DNA from: Sphingomonas sp.
GTDB taxonomy: Bacteria; Pseudomonadota; Alphaproteobacteria; Sphingomonadales; Sphingomonadaceae
Reading direction: 5' to 3'
Length of the DNA: 64,000 bases
Assembly (NCBI GenBank): GCA_017418975.1
Contig: JAFOMG010000006.1
Span: 434,001 to 498,000 of the forward strand
A program made the position numbers and the translations under genes. Shown piece after piece: positions 9,144 to 18,680 of this stretch (the stretch's first letter is position 1; each line of letters starts with the position of its first letter). The notes under the pieces were generated by a model. It did not search any database, was not told the DNA's origin, and worked only from the letters and a program-made list of their open reading frames with translations.

Positions 9144-9180
9144 GACTACGTGTGTAATCGCTTCGATTACGTCTGTAGTC
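9144..9180 (-). promoter_or_regulatory. Double BlaI-type operator upstream of blaI
   Basis: Two adjacent boxes have the same form, GACTAC-gtgt-GTAATC (9144–9159) and GATTAC-gtct-GTAGTC (9165–9180), and together form a larger perfect palindrome centred on 9162. Each has the TAC-N4-GTA core of BlaI/MecI sites. The position, 18 to 54 bases before the blaI start, would block promoter or early transcript. Assignment to BlaI is inferred from the gene order. Confidence 0.8.
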
Positions 9181-9583
9181 AATGGGGTGAACGCTGGCTG
9201 AACGAATTCTTGCAAGCCGGCTGGCAGCAGCACGTCGTGCGGCAACGCCCATGCTCGCGAGAAGGGCTTCACCTCGCCCTATCGAGACGAAAAACTGTCG
9301 GAATCGCTTACAGGCGCGATGCCTGGTTAACGGCTGCTAACTGTCGAAGCCCGCAGAAATCTGCGCTTGGCGCAAACTGGCATGGCGAGTGCAGCGTACA
9401 AGGCACCCCAAGCGTTCAACGCTTCATTCCAGGGTGGGTCGACCGCTACTTTCCCCGGTCTCGCGTCGACCCACCCGACCCGGGGTTCCCCGAAAGCTGA
9501 TGCCAGATAGGGCGCGACTCGCCCCATGCGCCCTCATCCCCGCCTTCGCAGGGGCGACGAGAGCAGTGACCGCGAGGCCGAGA
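9181..9583. other. Non-coding gap with one 12-bp hairpin and one palindrome copy
   Basis: No convincing gene was found here; open frames show neither ribosome sites nor recognisable protein sequence. It holds GGGTGGGTCGAC at 9432–9443 paired with GTCGACCCACCC at 9465–9476 (21-base loop), and a diverged copy of the dispersed palindrome at 9534–9558. The AT content is slightly above the surroundings near 9290–9390. Confidence 0.6.
9534..9558. repeat. Diverged short palindrome of the GTCATCCCCGC family
   Basis: The sequence TCATCCCCGCC, then TTCG, then CAGGGGCGAC is a decayed relative of the 26-bp palindromes found elsewhere in the window. It lies just after the 3' end of the glutaredoxin gene. 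Confidence 0.6.
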
Positions 9584-9919
9584 TTATGCGGAAGCCGCGC
9601 CGGCGCCCTTGTCGGCCAGCAGCGCGCCCAGCTCGCCGCTCTCGAACATCTCCATCATGATGTCCGAGCCGCCCACGAACTCGCCCTTCACATAGAGCTG
9701 CGGGATAGTCGGCCAGTCGGAGAATTCCTTGATCCCCTGGCGGATGCCCTGGTCCTGGAGCACGTCGACGCTCTCGAACTCGGCACCGAGATGGTTGAGG
9801 ATCGCCACCGCGCGGCTGGAAAAGCCGCACTGCGGGAAGAGCGGGCTGCCCTTCATGAACAGCAGCACCGCGTTGCTATCGACCAGCGCCTTGATGCGCG
9901 CCTGGGTATCGTCGGTCAC
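9584..9919 (-). CDS. grxD: Monothiol glutaredoxin, CGFS type
   Basis: A 111-residue Grx4/GrxD protein that carries and transfers [2Fe-2S] clusters. The family marks are Lys23 in FMKGSP, the monothiol site Cys31-Gly-Phe-Ser34, WPTIPQLYV and GGSDIMMEM for glutathione binding. It sits five bases after bolA, and BolA–CGFS glutaredoxin heterocomplexes are a known Fe-S cluster unit. The C-terminal Ala/Gly-rich tail is variable. Confidence 0.95.
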   Translation of the reverse strand: MTDDTQARIKALVDSNAVLLFMKGSPLFPQCGFSSRAVAILNHLGAEFESVDVLQDQGIRQGIKEFSDWPTIPQLYVKGEFVGGSDIMMEMFESGELGALLADKGAGAASA

Positions 9920-9924
9920 TTCAC

Positions 9925-10164
9925 TTACTCCTCGAGCGGCGCTTCGGTGGTGAGCTGGAGCGCGTGGAGCACGCCGCCCATGCGCCCGCCGAGCGCGGCA
10001 TAGACCGCCTGGTGCTGGCGCACCCGCGGCATGCCCTTGAACATCGGCGCGACCACGCGCGCCGCATAATGATCCCCGTCCCCGGCAAGATCGGTGATCT
10101 CGACCCGGGCATCGGGGATGCCGGCCTTGATCAGGTCCTCGATCTCGGCGGCAGCCATCGGCAT
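9925..10164 (-). CDS. BolA family protein
   Basis: The 79-residue protein fits the short BolA class: helix AAEIEDLIKAG, strand VEITDLAGDGDHY, and the conserved block RQHQAVYAALGG with His51. BolA proteins act with monothiol glutaredoxins in Fe-S cluster delivery or iron sensing. The first ATG shares a base with the stop of the DUF1476 gene (TGATG); an ATG two codons later is possible. Order DUF1476–bolA–grx suggests one transcript. Confidence 0.92.
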   Translation of the reverse strand: MPMAAAEIEDLIKAGIPDARVEITDLAGDGDHYAARVVAPMFKGMPRVRQHQAVYAALGGRMGGVLHALQLTTEAPLEE

Positions 10165-10487
10165 CAGACTTCGCCCATCAGCTGGCGGCGCGCCTCGACC
10201 GCCTGCTCCTCGAGCGCGCGGCGCACTGTGGCGTCGTCGGCCTCGATGCCGGCGGCGAGCAGGTCGCCGAGCAGCTTGCGGATCACGTCCTCGTCGCCGG
10301 CTTCCTCGAAATCGGCCTGGACGACCGCCTTGGCATAGGCGTCGGTCTCTTCCGGGGTCAGCTTCATCTGCGCGGCGGCCCATTGGCCGACCAGCCGGTT
10401 GCGGCGCGCGGTGACGCGGAAGGCCATGTCCTCGTCGCGCGCGAACTTCGCCTCGAATGCCTTTTCGCGATCGTCGAACGTGGTCAT
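10164..10487 (-). CDS. DUF1476 protein, predicted F1Fo-ATPase inhibitor subunit zeta
   Basis: The 107-residue helical protein starts MTTFDDREKAFEAKFA, the typical N-terminus of DUF1476. In Paracoccus denitrificans this family is the zeta subunit, whose N-terminal segment blocks ATP hydrolysis by the F1 motor. The rest is a four-helix domain (helices near 18–45, 45–60, 65–80 and 83–105). It is the first gene of a three-gene run with bolA and the glutaredoxin. The inhibitor role here is by family, not shown by the sequence itself. Confidence 0.88.
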   Translation of the reverse strand: MTTFDDREKAFEAKFARDEDMAFRVTARRNRLVGQWAAAQMKLTPEETDAYAKAVVQADFEEAGDEDVIRKLLGDLLAAGIEADDATVRRALEEQAVEARRQLMGEV

Positions 10488-10553
10488 TGCAATCCCCTAA
10501 CTGGCGTTTGGTGCGGAGATAGGGGGGCGATGGCCGGAGGGCAAGCCAGCCTT

Positions 10554-10681
10554 CTCCCCTCCCTGGAAGGTAGGGGTCGGGGGTGGGTGGATATACGCGA
10601 TACGGCGGGAGCGGGCTTCGAACCCCGGCAGTATCGCCAGGCCTCCACCCACCCCCAGCCCCTCCCTTCCAGGGAGGGGAG
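10554..10681. repeat. Second repeat family: ~128-bp element with long inverted arms
   Basis: The left arm starts CTCCCCTCCCTGGAAGG (10554) and ends GGGTGGGTGGA (10591); the right arm runs TCCACCCACCCCC (10644) to GGGAGGGGAG (10681). The arms are nearly perfect reverse complements of about 37 bases, with a 52-base non-coding middle. The sequence is unrelated to the GTCATCCCCGC family. It fills the gap between the DUF1476 start and the oxidoreductase stop and could end the oxidoreductase transcript. Confidence 0.85.
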
Positions 10682-10684
10682 CGC

Positions 10685-11680
<996 letters not shown>

Positions 11681-12290
11681 TCGCCGTCTCCACCGCGAGC
11701 CAGGGGCGATCCTTTGCCATCCCGGCTTCGAATTTCGAAATCGCGGTATCTTGTGCCAGCGTCATGCCGATCTCGTCCAGCCCTTCCATCAGGCATTGGC
11801 GGCGGAACGGGTCGAGATCGAAGGCGAAGCGATCCTGGAACGGCGTGGTGACGGTCATCGTCTCCAAATCGATGGTGATCTCGTCGGTCCTCGCGACCTC
11901 GACCAGCCGATCGACCGCGTCCTGGGGCAGCACCACCGGCACGATGCCGTTCTTGAAGGCATTGCCCGAGAAGATGTCCGAGAAGCTCGGCGCGATCACG
12001 GCCTTGACGCCCAGATCGGCGAGCGCCCAGGCGGCATGTTCGCGGCTCGATCCGCAGCCGAAATTGTCGCCGGCGACGAGCACGGGCGCACCGGCATAGC
12101 GCGGATCGTCGAAGACATTGCCCGGCTGCGCGCGCACGCTCTCGAAGGCGCCCTTGCCCAGCCCCTCGCGCGTGGTGGTCTTCAGCCAGTGCGCGGGAAT
12201 GATGATGTCGGTGTCGATGTTGCTCGCGCCCCACGGATAGGCGCGCCCCTCGACCTTGCGAACGGCTTCCACTCTACACAACCTCCCCGA

Positions 12291-12407
12291 TCAGCGGGTG
12301 GCCGTGATCTCCGCCCTGGCCTCGCCCACCTTGCCCGTGGCCGCATAGGCCGCGGCCAGGCCGCTCAGCACCGTACCCGCAATCAACGCGACTAGCGCCC
12401 GCTTCAT
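12291..12407 (-). CDS. 38-residue membrane or exported peptide between leuC and leuD
   Basis: The small frame starts at an ATG with AAGGGGA about seven bases ahead and encodes a Lys-Arg start, one hydrophobic helix (about residues 4–23, ending AAAYA) and a short charged tail. It looks like either a single-pass peptide or a cleaved export product. Spacing is tight on both sides (11 bases to the leuC stop, 18 to the leuD start), so it is in the leuC–leuD transcript. It is too short for homology recognition by eye; a role is not proposed. Confidence 0.55.
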   Translation of the reverse strand: MKRALVALIAGTVLSGLAAAYAATGKVGEARAEITATR

Positions 12408-12418
12408 AGAACATCCCC

Positions 12419-13861
12419 TTACGCATCCTCCGACATCAGCTCCCTGACATCGGTGAGGCGCCCCCGGATCGCCGCTGCCGCCGCCATTGCGGGTGAAAGC
12501 AGGTGCGTCCGCGCCCCCGGACCCTGCCTCCCTACGAAATTACGGTTCGAGGTGGAAGCACAACGTTCACCGCTGGGAACCTTGTCGGGGTTCATCGCGA
12601 GACACATCGAGCAGCCCGGCTCGCGCCATTCGAACCCGGCCTCGCGGAAGATGCGGTCCAGCCCCTCCGCCTCGGCCTGGCGCTTGACCAGGCCGGAGCC
12701 CGGCACGATCAGCGCCTGGCGGATGCGGTCGGCGACGCGATGGCCCTTCACCACCGCCGCGGCGGCGCGCAGATCCTCGATCCGGCTGTTGGTGCACGAA
12801 CCGATGAAGACATGCTCGATCGGAACATCCTCCATCCGCATGCCCGGGGTCAGCCCCATATAATCGAGCGACTTCCGCGCGGCGGCGCGCTTGGCGGGGT
12901 CCGCGAAGCTCTCCGGATCGGGCACGGCGCCGGTGATCGGCACCACGTCCTCCGGGCTGGTGCCCCAGGTAAGCGAGGGCGCGATGTCGCTGGCCTGCAG
13001 GACCACGCTCTTGTCGTACACGGCGCCGGCATCGGTCGGCAGCGTCTTCCAATAGGCGACCGCGCGCTCCCAAGCCGCGCCGGCCGGAGCCATCGGGCGC
13101 CCCTTGAGATAGGCATAGGTCGTCTCGTCGGGCGCGATCAGGCCCGAGCGGGCGCCGCCTTCGATCGACATGTTCGAGACGGTCAGCCGCCCCTCGATCG
13201 ACATGTCCCGGATCACGTCGCCCGTGAACTCGATGACATAGCCGGTGCCGCCGGCCGCGCCGATCCGGCCGATGATCGCCAGCACGACATCCTTGGGGCT
13301 CACGCCGAAGCCGAGCGCCCCATCGACGCGGATCTCGAGCGTCCTCGACTGTTTCAGCAACAGCGTCTGCGTGGCGAGGACATGCTCCACCTCGCTGGTG
13401 CCGATGCCGAAGGCCAGGGCGCCGAGCGCGCCGTGCGCGGACGTATGGCTGTCGCCGCACACCAGCGTCGCGCCGGGCAGGGTGAAGCCCTGTTCCGGCC
13501 CGATCACGTGCACGATGCCCTGCCGCGCATCGAGCGCGTCGATATAGGGCACGCCGAACTCCGCCACGTTCGCCCGAAGCGCGGCGAGCTGGCCGGCGCT
13601 CGCCGGATCGGCGATCGGCAGCATCCGCCCCGCCGCGTCCATGCGTGGCGTGGTCGGCAGGTTATGGTCGGGAACCGCAAGGGTAAGGTCCGGGCGGCGC
13701 ACCGGCCGCCCCGCCGCGCGCAGGCCGGCAAAGGCCTGGGGGCTGGTCACCTCATGGACGAGGTGGCGGTCGATATAGATCAGGCAGGTTCCGTCGTCCC
13801 GGCGCTCGACCACATGGTCGGCCCAGATCTTCTCGTAAAGGGTACGCGGTTGAGCGGTCAT
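12419..13861 (-). CDS. leuC: 3-isopropylmalate dehydratase large subunit
   Basis: The 480-residue protein is a full-length aconitase-family LeuC. It opens [12 protein letters not shown], has the substrate block [14 protein letters not shown] and the three [4Fe-4S] cysteines in GSCTNSR and GCSMC. The Fe-S cluster takes part directly in dehydration of isopropylmalate. It begins the operon leuC–small peptide–leuD–oxidoreductase. No leuA or leuB is present in the window. Confidence 0.96.
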   Translation of the reverse strand: MTAQPRTLYEKIWADHVVERRDDGTCLIYIDRHLVHEVTSPQAFAGLRAAGRPVRRPDLTLAVPDHNLPTTPRMDAAGRMLPIADPASAGQLAALRANVAEFGVPYIDALDARQGIVHVIGPEQGFTLPGATLVCGDSHTSAHGALGALAFGIGTSEVEHVLATQTLLLKQSRTLEIRVDGALGFGVSPKDVVLAIIGRIGAAGGTGYVIEFTGDVIRDMSIEGRLTVSNMSIEGGARSGLIAPDETTYAYLKGRPMAPAGAAWERAVAYWKTLPTDAGAVYDKSVVLQASDIAPSLTWGTSPEDVVPITGAVPDPESFADPAKRAAARKSLDYMGLTPGMRMEDVPIEHVFIGSCTNSRIEDLRAAAAVVKGHRVADRIRQALIVPGSGLVKRQAEAEGLDRIFREAGFEWREPGCSMCLAMNPDKVPSGERCASTSNRNFVGRQGPGARTHLLSPAMAAAAAIRGRLTDVRELMSEDA

Positions 13862-13938
13862 GCGGGCGCTTTAGTCGATTCTTGCGTACAGGCAAGCGTT
13901 CGTGCAATTTTCCGTCGCATAGTTGAACTATTCTCCGG

Positions 13939-14775
13939 TCAGCGGCCCAGCCGCGCCGCCTCGCCCCTGAGATAGGCATGCAGCGCCGCGATCTCCATGT
14001 CGCCGAGCGCATGCACGGCGTCCCGCGCGACGGCCGATATCGGGCCGCGATCGCGCCCATGCCTCTCCATCCCGGTGCGCAGCAGCCTGTGGAAGGCGGC
14101 GGGACCCTGGCCGGCGGCCCGGGGGGCGAGCGCGGGGGCGACCGGTCCGTCGCCCGGCGCATGGTCGTCGCCCAGCCGGTGGCACGCGGCACAGGCGGTG
14201 TCGTAGACATAGCGGCCGGTCTCGGGCGGCCGATGCGCGGGGGCGAGCCGGACATGGCGAACGCTCTCCTCAAGGCTGCCGGTCAGCATGCCCAGGCGCG
14301 GCAGCGGGCCGTAGCTGGTCTCGACGCGCGAATCCCCCGCCCCCGGCTTCAGCGTGCGCAGCCAGGCGATGATCCGGCCGAGATCGTCATCGGCCCAGCT
14401 GCCAAGCGCCCGGCTGGGCATGCGGAAGAGCGTGCTGCCGTCGCGCTTCACGCCGTAGCGGATCAGCCGGACGAGCTCGGCGTCCGAATAGCCCGCGAGC
14501 TTGCGGGCAAGCGCCGGCGGGGCGATCGTGCCGGTCAGCCGGTCGCTGGCCCAGACGCGCCCCTCGCCGTTCGGCCCATGGCAGCCGCGACAGCCCGCCA
14601 GCCTGGCGAGCCTGCCCCCCTCGGCGATCGCGGCGGGATCGCGGGGAATGGCGACTCTGTCGTCCGGCACGGCATGGTTGCGCCCGATGATCCACTCGGA
14701 GCCGACGAACAGCCCGGCCGCCAGCACGATGGCGATCGCCACCAGCGCCTCGAACAGCTTCACCGCACGCCGCAT
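13939..14775 (-). CDS. Membrane-anchored dihaem cytochrome c
   Basis: A 278-residue protein with an uncleaved-looking N-terminal helix (residues 8–28) and two class I cytochrome c domains. Haem sites are CRGCH (62–66) and CAACH (195–199), with likely axial Met119 in FRMPS for the first. The layout resembles the cytochrome subunits of membrane alcohol/aldehyde dehydrogenases and similar electron-transfer proteins, but no dehydrogenase is adjacent. It would act at the periplasmic face of the inner membrane. Confidence 0.9.
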   Translation of the reverse strand: MRRAVKLFEALVAIAIVLAAGLFVGSEWIIGRNHAVPDDRVAIPRDPAAIAEGGRLARLAGCRGCHGPNGEGRVWASDRLTGTIAPPALARKLAGYSDAELVRLIRYGVKRDGSTLFRMPSRALGSWADDDLGRIIAWLRTLKPGAGDSRVETSYGPLPRLGMLTGSLEESVRHVRLAPAHRPPETGRYVYDTACAACHRLGDDHAPGDGPVAPALAPRAAGQGPAAFHRLLRTGMERHGRDRGPISAVARDAVHALGDMEIAALHAYLRGEAARLGR

Positions 14776-14858
14776 CGGATTCCCCCCGGATTCCCCGGGG
14801 CGATCCAGAGCCTAGTTTCGTTACAGAGTCGCGACGAAGCCTGCCCCCGCCTTCCGGG

Positions 14859-15821
14859 TCAGCCGGCGCCCGCCATTTCCTTCGGCGAGACATAGGCCGG
14901 ATCGTGCGCGAAGGGCAGCGGTCGTCCCGCCCGCAGCGCCTCCAGGACTTCCGCGAACCCGGTCTCGCACCGGAAGCCGAGGCGGCGCTCGGCGCGGGCG
15001 GCGTCGTAGACGCGGCCGATGCGCTCCGGGAGCGCCCAGCCCCGCGCCCGGTACAGCTCCGGCGCATCGGGGAAATAGCGCGCGATCACGGCGCCGGCAT
15101 CGGCCTTGAGCGCGGCGCAGTCCGCCCGCGCGAAGGGCGTCGGCGCGGAGACGATGAAGACGTCGAAGCCGATCTCCGGCGCCTGTTCGAGCGCGCGCAG
15201 ATGGGCCCGCGCGGCATCCTCCGCGGTCAGCCGGCGATACAGCAGCTCGTTCGCCTTCATGTTCTCGCCGGAGAGGCCCCGATCGGTGTCGTCCTCCTCC
15301 GGGAAAAAGCGGCTGGTGCGCAGCACGACGCAATTGAGCCCGTCGTTCAGCCAGGTCAGGCGGCAAAGCTGCTCGGCGGCGAGCTTGGTGACGCCATAGA
15401 TGTTGCGCGGCTCGATCGGCCCCGCATCCTCGTCGAGCCAGATCGCCATGTCCCCCGCCTCTTCGCGGATCGCCTGGCTGATCATCAGCGAAGTGGTGGA
15501 CGTGAAGACGAACCGGTCATGCCCGGCACGGGCCGCCGCCTCGAGCAGGTTCAGCGTGCCGGTGACGTTGACGTCGACGAACGCCTGGGCCGGATAGCGC
15601 GCGATATCGGGCTTGTGCAGCGCTCCGCCATGGATCACCGCCTCGATCCCGCGTTCGGCGAAGACCCGGTCGATCAAGGCGCGATCCGCCACCGATCCGA
15701 TCACGTCGGTGTCCGCGCCCGGCGCGATGTCGAGCCCGGTCACGACATGCCCCTCCGCGCGCAGCATCGGTGCGAGGAACCGGCCGAGCCAGCCGGACGA
15801 GCCTGTCAGGAGAATGTGCAT
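14859..15821 (-). CDS. NAD-dependent epimerase/dehydratase (extended SDR)
   Basis: The 320-residue protein begins MHILLTGSSGWLG, giving the Rossmann glycine motif at 7–13, with Asp31 placed to bind NAD ribose. Ser/Thr at 108–111 and Tyr142-x3-Lys146 complete the catalytic set. These enzymes modify nucleotide sugars or related substrates; there are no sugar-pathway neighbours to narrow it down. The long disordered-looking insertion around 120–135 is within the family range. Confidence 0.88.
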   Translation of the reverse strand: MHILLTGSSGWLGRFLAPMLRAEGHVVTGLDIAPGADTDVIGSVADRALIDRVFAERGIEAVIHGGALHKPDIARYPAQAFVDVNVTGTLNLLEAAARAGHDRFVFTSTTSLMISQAIREEAGDMAIWLDEDAGPIEPRNIYGVTKLAAEQLCRLTWLNDGLNCVVLRTSRFFPEEDDTDRGLSGENMKANELLYRRLTAEDAARAHLRALEQAPEIGFDVFIVSAPTPFARADCAALKADAGAVIARYFPDAPELYRARGWALPERIGRVYDAARAERRLGFRCETGFAEVLEALRAGRPLPFAHDPAYVSPKEMAGAG

Positions 15822-15841
15822 GCGCGCCCGATAGACGAGCC

Positions 15842-16012
15842 TCAGCCGCGCCGCCAGTCCGACACGAGGTAGCGGCAGGACGGCGCGGTCCAGTGCGTCG
15901 AGAAATGCGAGGCCCCCGCCTCGCGGTCGCGCGCCGTCTCCAGATCGGCCGGCAGATCCAAGGCCACGAGAAACACGATCAGCCCGGTCAGGCCGCAGAC
16001 CATCCTACGCAT
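15842..16012 (-). CDS. Small 56-residue protein with N-terminal hydrophobic helix
   Basis: An uninterrupted frame of 57 codons starts MRRMVCGLTGLIVFLVAL, a basic start and hydrophobic helix like a signal or anchor, then a short polar domain with aromatic residues and one Cys. Codon use matches neighbours (G/C-rich third positions). A second ATG at codon 4 has GGGG upstream and may be the true start. It is read in the same direction as the epimerase gene, 21 bases upstream of it. No family recognised. Confidence 0.45.
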   Translation of the reverse strand: MRRMVCGLTGLIVFLVALDLPADLETARDREAGASHFSTHWTAPSCRYLVSDWRRG

Positions 16013-16197
16013 GCACAAACCCCGTTACGCCCGTGCGCCGATATCCCGGCACACCCTCTCCGGCAGGTTGCAGCAGTGCGACCTTGTGCTGCGGCGAGCC
16101 CCCATGCACCGGATGGTCATGCGGCGCCGCAGCGATGCGACGAATCCGGACATGCGGGCGACCATGCCGCACGCATGCACGTCGAAAGCGGGGAGAT

Positions 16198-16881
16198 TCA
16201 GGCCAGGCTGGGGACGGTGGAGGCCCGGGCCTCGGCGGGTTCGCCCGCATCGGCCCATTCGGTGCGGCGCTTCACGCCGGGATTGAGGAACAGCACCGGC
16301 AGCTTGAGGAACAGCAGCTCGGAATGGATGAACCCGTCGATCGCCCGCTCCCACCAGCGGGGATCGCGCTTGCCGTTCGCCCTGAGCCAGCCGTCATAGG
16401 GCGCCCAGTGGCTCGGCTCGTCCTTCTCGATGACCCGGAAGATCTTCATCAGCACCTTGTCGTGCCGCACCAGCGGGTGCCGGAGCAGCACGTCGACCTG
16501 CTTGTAGCCACGCTGCTCGGTGAGGGAGATCACCCGGCACAGCTTCTCGAACTGCGCATCGTCGTCGATCACCGCCTGGGTATCGAGCTCGTCGATCGTG
16601 CGGCGGAACATGATCTCGACGAACCGGTCGATATGCCCGCACGTCCGGTCGACCTGGAGCGGCATCTTGCCCTGCAGCTCGAACCAGCGCTTGAACATCA
16701 CATAGTGCTTGCGCTCGTCGGCCCGGTGCTTCTCGATCGCGGCGATCAGCGCATGGTCGTCGGGCGCGCGCGCCTTCACCGCCTCGAGCACCCGGTCGAT
16801 GCTCGTGTACCCGCGATGCTCGTTATAGATGTAGATCGAGCCCAGCAGGTCGAGATAGCGGCGGCGGAACCATGCTAGCAT
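16198..16881 (-). CDS. Ferritin-like protein with internal duplication
   Basis: The 227-residue all-helical protein repeats one pattern twice: NEHRGYTSIDRVL (Glu21) with DERKH (Glu56, His59), then TEQRGYKQVDVLL (Glu122) with DEPSH (Glu155, His158). Two Glu plus two ExxH motifs in this order are the ligand set of a ferritin-like diiron four-helix bundle. The C-terminal part (160–205) adds a hydrophobic helical region rich in Trp and Leu. Iron binding is inferred; an oxygenase or a storage role cannot be told apart from sequence. It stands alone. Confidence 0.75.
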   Translation of the reverse strand: MLAWFRRRYLDLLGSIYIYNEHRGYTSIDRVLEAVKARAPDDHALIAAIEKHRADERKHYVMFKRWFELQGKMPLQVDRTCGHIDRFVEIMFRRTIDELDTQAVIDDDAQFEKLCRVISLTEQRGYKQVDVLLRHPLVRHDKVLMKIFRVIEKDEPSHWAPYDGWLRANGKRDPRWWERAIDGFIHSELLFLKLPVLFLNPGVKRRTEWADAGEPAEARASTVPSLA

Positions 16882-16959
16882 CGAAGAATGCTACGCTTTT
16901 GTTTCCGCCCCCGCCAGTCACGCGAAGATTAATTCGCGGTCATGTCGCCTTGCCGCCAC

Positions 16960-17610
16960 TCAGGCGGCGACGAGCGCCACCTCATATTTCGCCGTCGTCT
17001 TCTCCGCGACTTCCGCTTCGGTGACGCCGGGCGCCAGCTCGACCAGGCGGAAGGGCGAATCATGGTCCGCACGCTGGAACACCGCGAGATCGGTGATGAT
17101 CATGTCGACCACGTTCCTGCCGGTGAGCGGCAGCTCGCAGCTCGGCACGAACTTGGGATCGCCGTTCTTGGAGTTGTGCTCCATCACCACGATGATCTTC
17201 TTCACGCCGGCGACCAGGTCCATCGCGCCGCCCATGCCCTTGATCATCTTGCCCGGGATCATCCAGTTGGCGATGTCGCCGCCCTCGCTGATCTCCATCG
17301 CCCCCAGCACGGTCAGGTCGATATGGCCGCCACGGATCATCGCGAAGCTCTGCTCCGATCCGAAATAGACCGACTGGGGCAGCTCACTGATCGTCTGCTT
17401 GCCGGCATTGATCAGGTCGGGATCGACTTCGTCGTCATAGGGGAACGGCCCGATGCCGAGCATGCCGTTCTCCGACTGGAGCGTGACCTCCACGCCTTCC
17501 GGAATATGGTTCGCCACCAGCGTGGGGATACCGATGCCCAGATTGACGTAGAAGCCGTCGCGCAGCTCCTTCGCGGCGCGCGCCGCCATCTCATCGCGGG
17601 TCCAGGCCAT
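16960..17610 (-). CDS. scoB: Succinyl-CoA:3-ketoacid CoA-transferase subunit B
   Basis: SCOT moves CoA between succinyl-CoA and acetoacetate through a glutamyl-CoA intermediate. The 216-residue product carries the catalytic SENGMLG (Glu47) and the [12 protein letters not shown] block of the B subunit. The ATG shares its A with the stop of the acid phosphatase gene (TAATG). Normally the A and B genes are adjacent; here a 1.07-kb phosphatase gene lies between them. Confidence 0.95.
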   Translation of the reverse strand: MAWTRDEMAARAAKELRDGFYVNLGIGIPTLVANHIPEGVEVTLQSENGMLGIGPFPYDDEVDPDLINAGKQTISELPQSVYFGSEQSFAMIRGGHIDLTVLGAMEISEGGDIANWMIPGKMIKGMGGAMDLVAGVKKIIVVMEHNSKNGDPKFVPSCELPLTGRNVVDMIITDLAVFQRADHDSPFRLVELAPGVTEAEVAEKTTAKYEVALVAA

Positions 17611-18680
17611 TATTTCTTCTCCTCGGCCGGATCGGCCCATTGCTTGTCCTTGGGGAACACGTCGTCCATCCCGCCCTTCAGGCCGCTGCCATAGACGGGG
17701 TTGGGCAGGATGAACCAGCCATGCCCCCAGAGCGGCGCGATCAGCGTGTTGGCGGTGGTGTTGCGGCGGGCGGTAACCGACAGCTCCCTGGCGTTGAACA
17801 GGTCGCTGAAATCGCCCAGCTGGTCGCCGCCCATCGCGACGATGCAATAGCGCTCGGCGATCTTCCAGCGCCGCTCGTCCTTGCCGCCGGGCGCAGCGTC
17901 GTCGCGCAGGATCAGCGTGTCGCCAAGCGTCACCGGCCCCAGCCCGGCATGGTCCAGCGCCTGGATCGTGAAGGCGGCGGTGCTCGCCGAGCGATTGGTG
18001 TTGTAGATCACGGTGATGCCGTCGCCGCGGATCGCCGCGATCGTCTCGGCGGCGCCGGGCACCGCCTCCACCTTGTCGGCCCCGGTCTCTTCCCAGCGCG
18101 TCCAGCGGCCCTGGTCATAGCCGGGCCCGCGCCGGGCGGCGTCGCTCTCGAAGCCCAGGTTGAGCAGCACCGTCTCGTCCACGTCGAACACCACGGCCAG
18201 CGGACGCTTGCCGCAGGTCTCGAACCGGGGCGAGGTCAGCGTCGAATCGCGCGTCATCACGACCGAGGTGACCTGGCTCTTGTCGCGGCGGAAGCGCAGC
18301 TCGCCATGGATATAGTTCCACAGCGCCGCATAGGCCTGCAGGCTGAGCGCCGAAGCCTCGCCCGAGCCATAGAGGAACTGCATCTCGGGCGGCACGCCGC
18401 CCGGCGCGGCCACCGGCGCCGGCGCGGGCGCGGCCGGAACGCCGCTCGGCGGCGGCAGCCTGGTCAGGTTGGTGAGCTGGACCTTCTTGCCGTCCTCGGT
18501 CTCGAACACCTGGCCCGGCTGCGGCGCCGGCCGCTCGGCCTTGTCCTTCTTGCGCTTGTGATCCTGCGAGGTCTTGATCACGCCCGCCGCGGCGCCCAGC
18601 GGCACCGCCGCCGCGGCGATGCAGCCCGAAAGGCTGCCCGCGGCGAGCGCCAGGCCCGCGATCGCGCAGACCCGGTTCAC
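17610..18680 (-). CDS. Acid phosphatase lipoprotein (HAD, class C/e(P4)-like) between scoA and scoB
   Basis: The 356-residue protein has a lipobox LSGC (Cys20), a disordered Pro/Ala linker (50–98), and a HAD phosphatase domain: DVDET (166–170), NTNRS (227–231), Lys273 and GGDQLGD (285–290). Class C acid phosphatases such as the e(P4) lipoprotein hydrolyse nucleoside monophosphates in the periplasm. Its start overlaps the scoA stop by four bases and its stop touches the scoB start, so all three are translated together. Insertion of a secreted enzyme in a cytosolic enzyme's operon is unusual. Confidence 0.9.
   Translation of the reverse strand: MNRVCAIAGLALAAGSLSGCIAAAAVPLGAAAGVIKTSQDHKRKKDKAERPAPQPGQVFETEDGKKVQLTNLTRLPPPSGVPAAPAPAPVAAPGGVPPEMQFLYGSGEASALSLQAYAALWNYIHGELRFRRDKSQVTSVVMTRDSTLTSPRFETCGKRPLAVVFDVDETVLLNLGFESDAARRGPGYDQGRWTRWEETGADKVEAVPGAAETIAAIRGDGITVIYNTNRSASTAAFTIQALDHAGLGPVTLGDTLILRDDAAPGGKDERRWKIAERYCIVAMGGDQLGDFSDLFNARELSVTARRNTTANTLIAPLWGHGWFILPNPVYGSGLKGGMDDVFPKDKQWADPAEEKK

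Noticed and set aside
9150..9500. Plus-strand frame of 116 codons after the blaI operator.
   Set aside because: It starts in the operator, has no ribosome site and no protein-like pattern.
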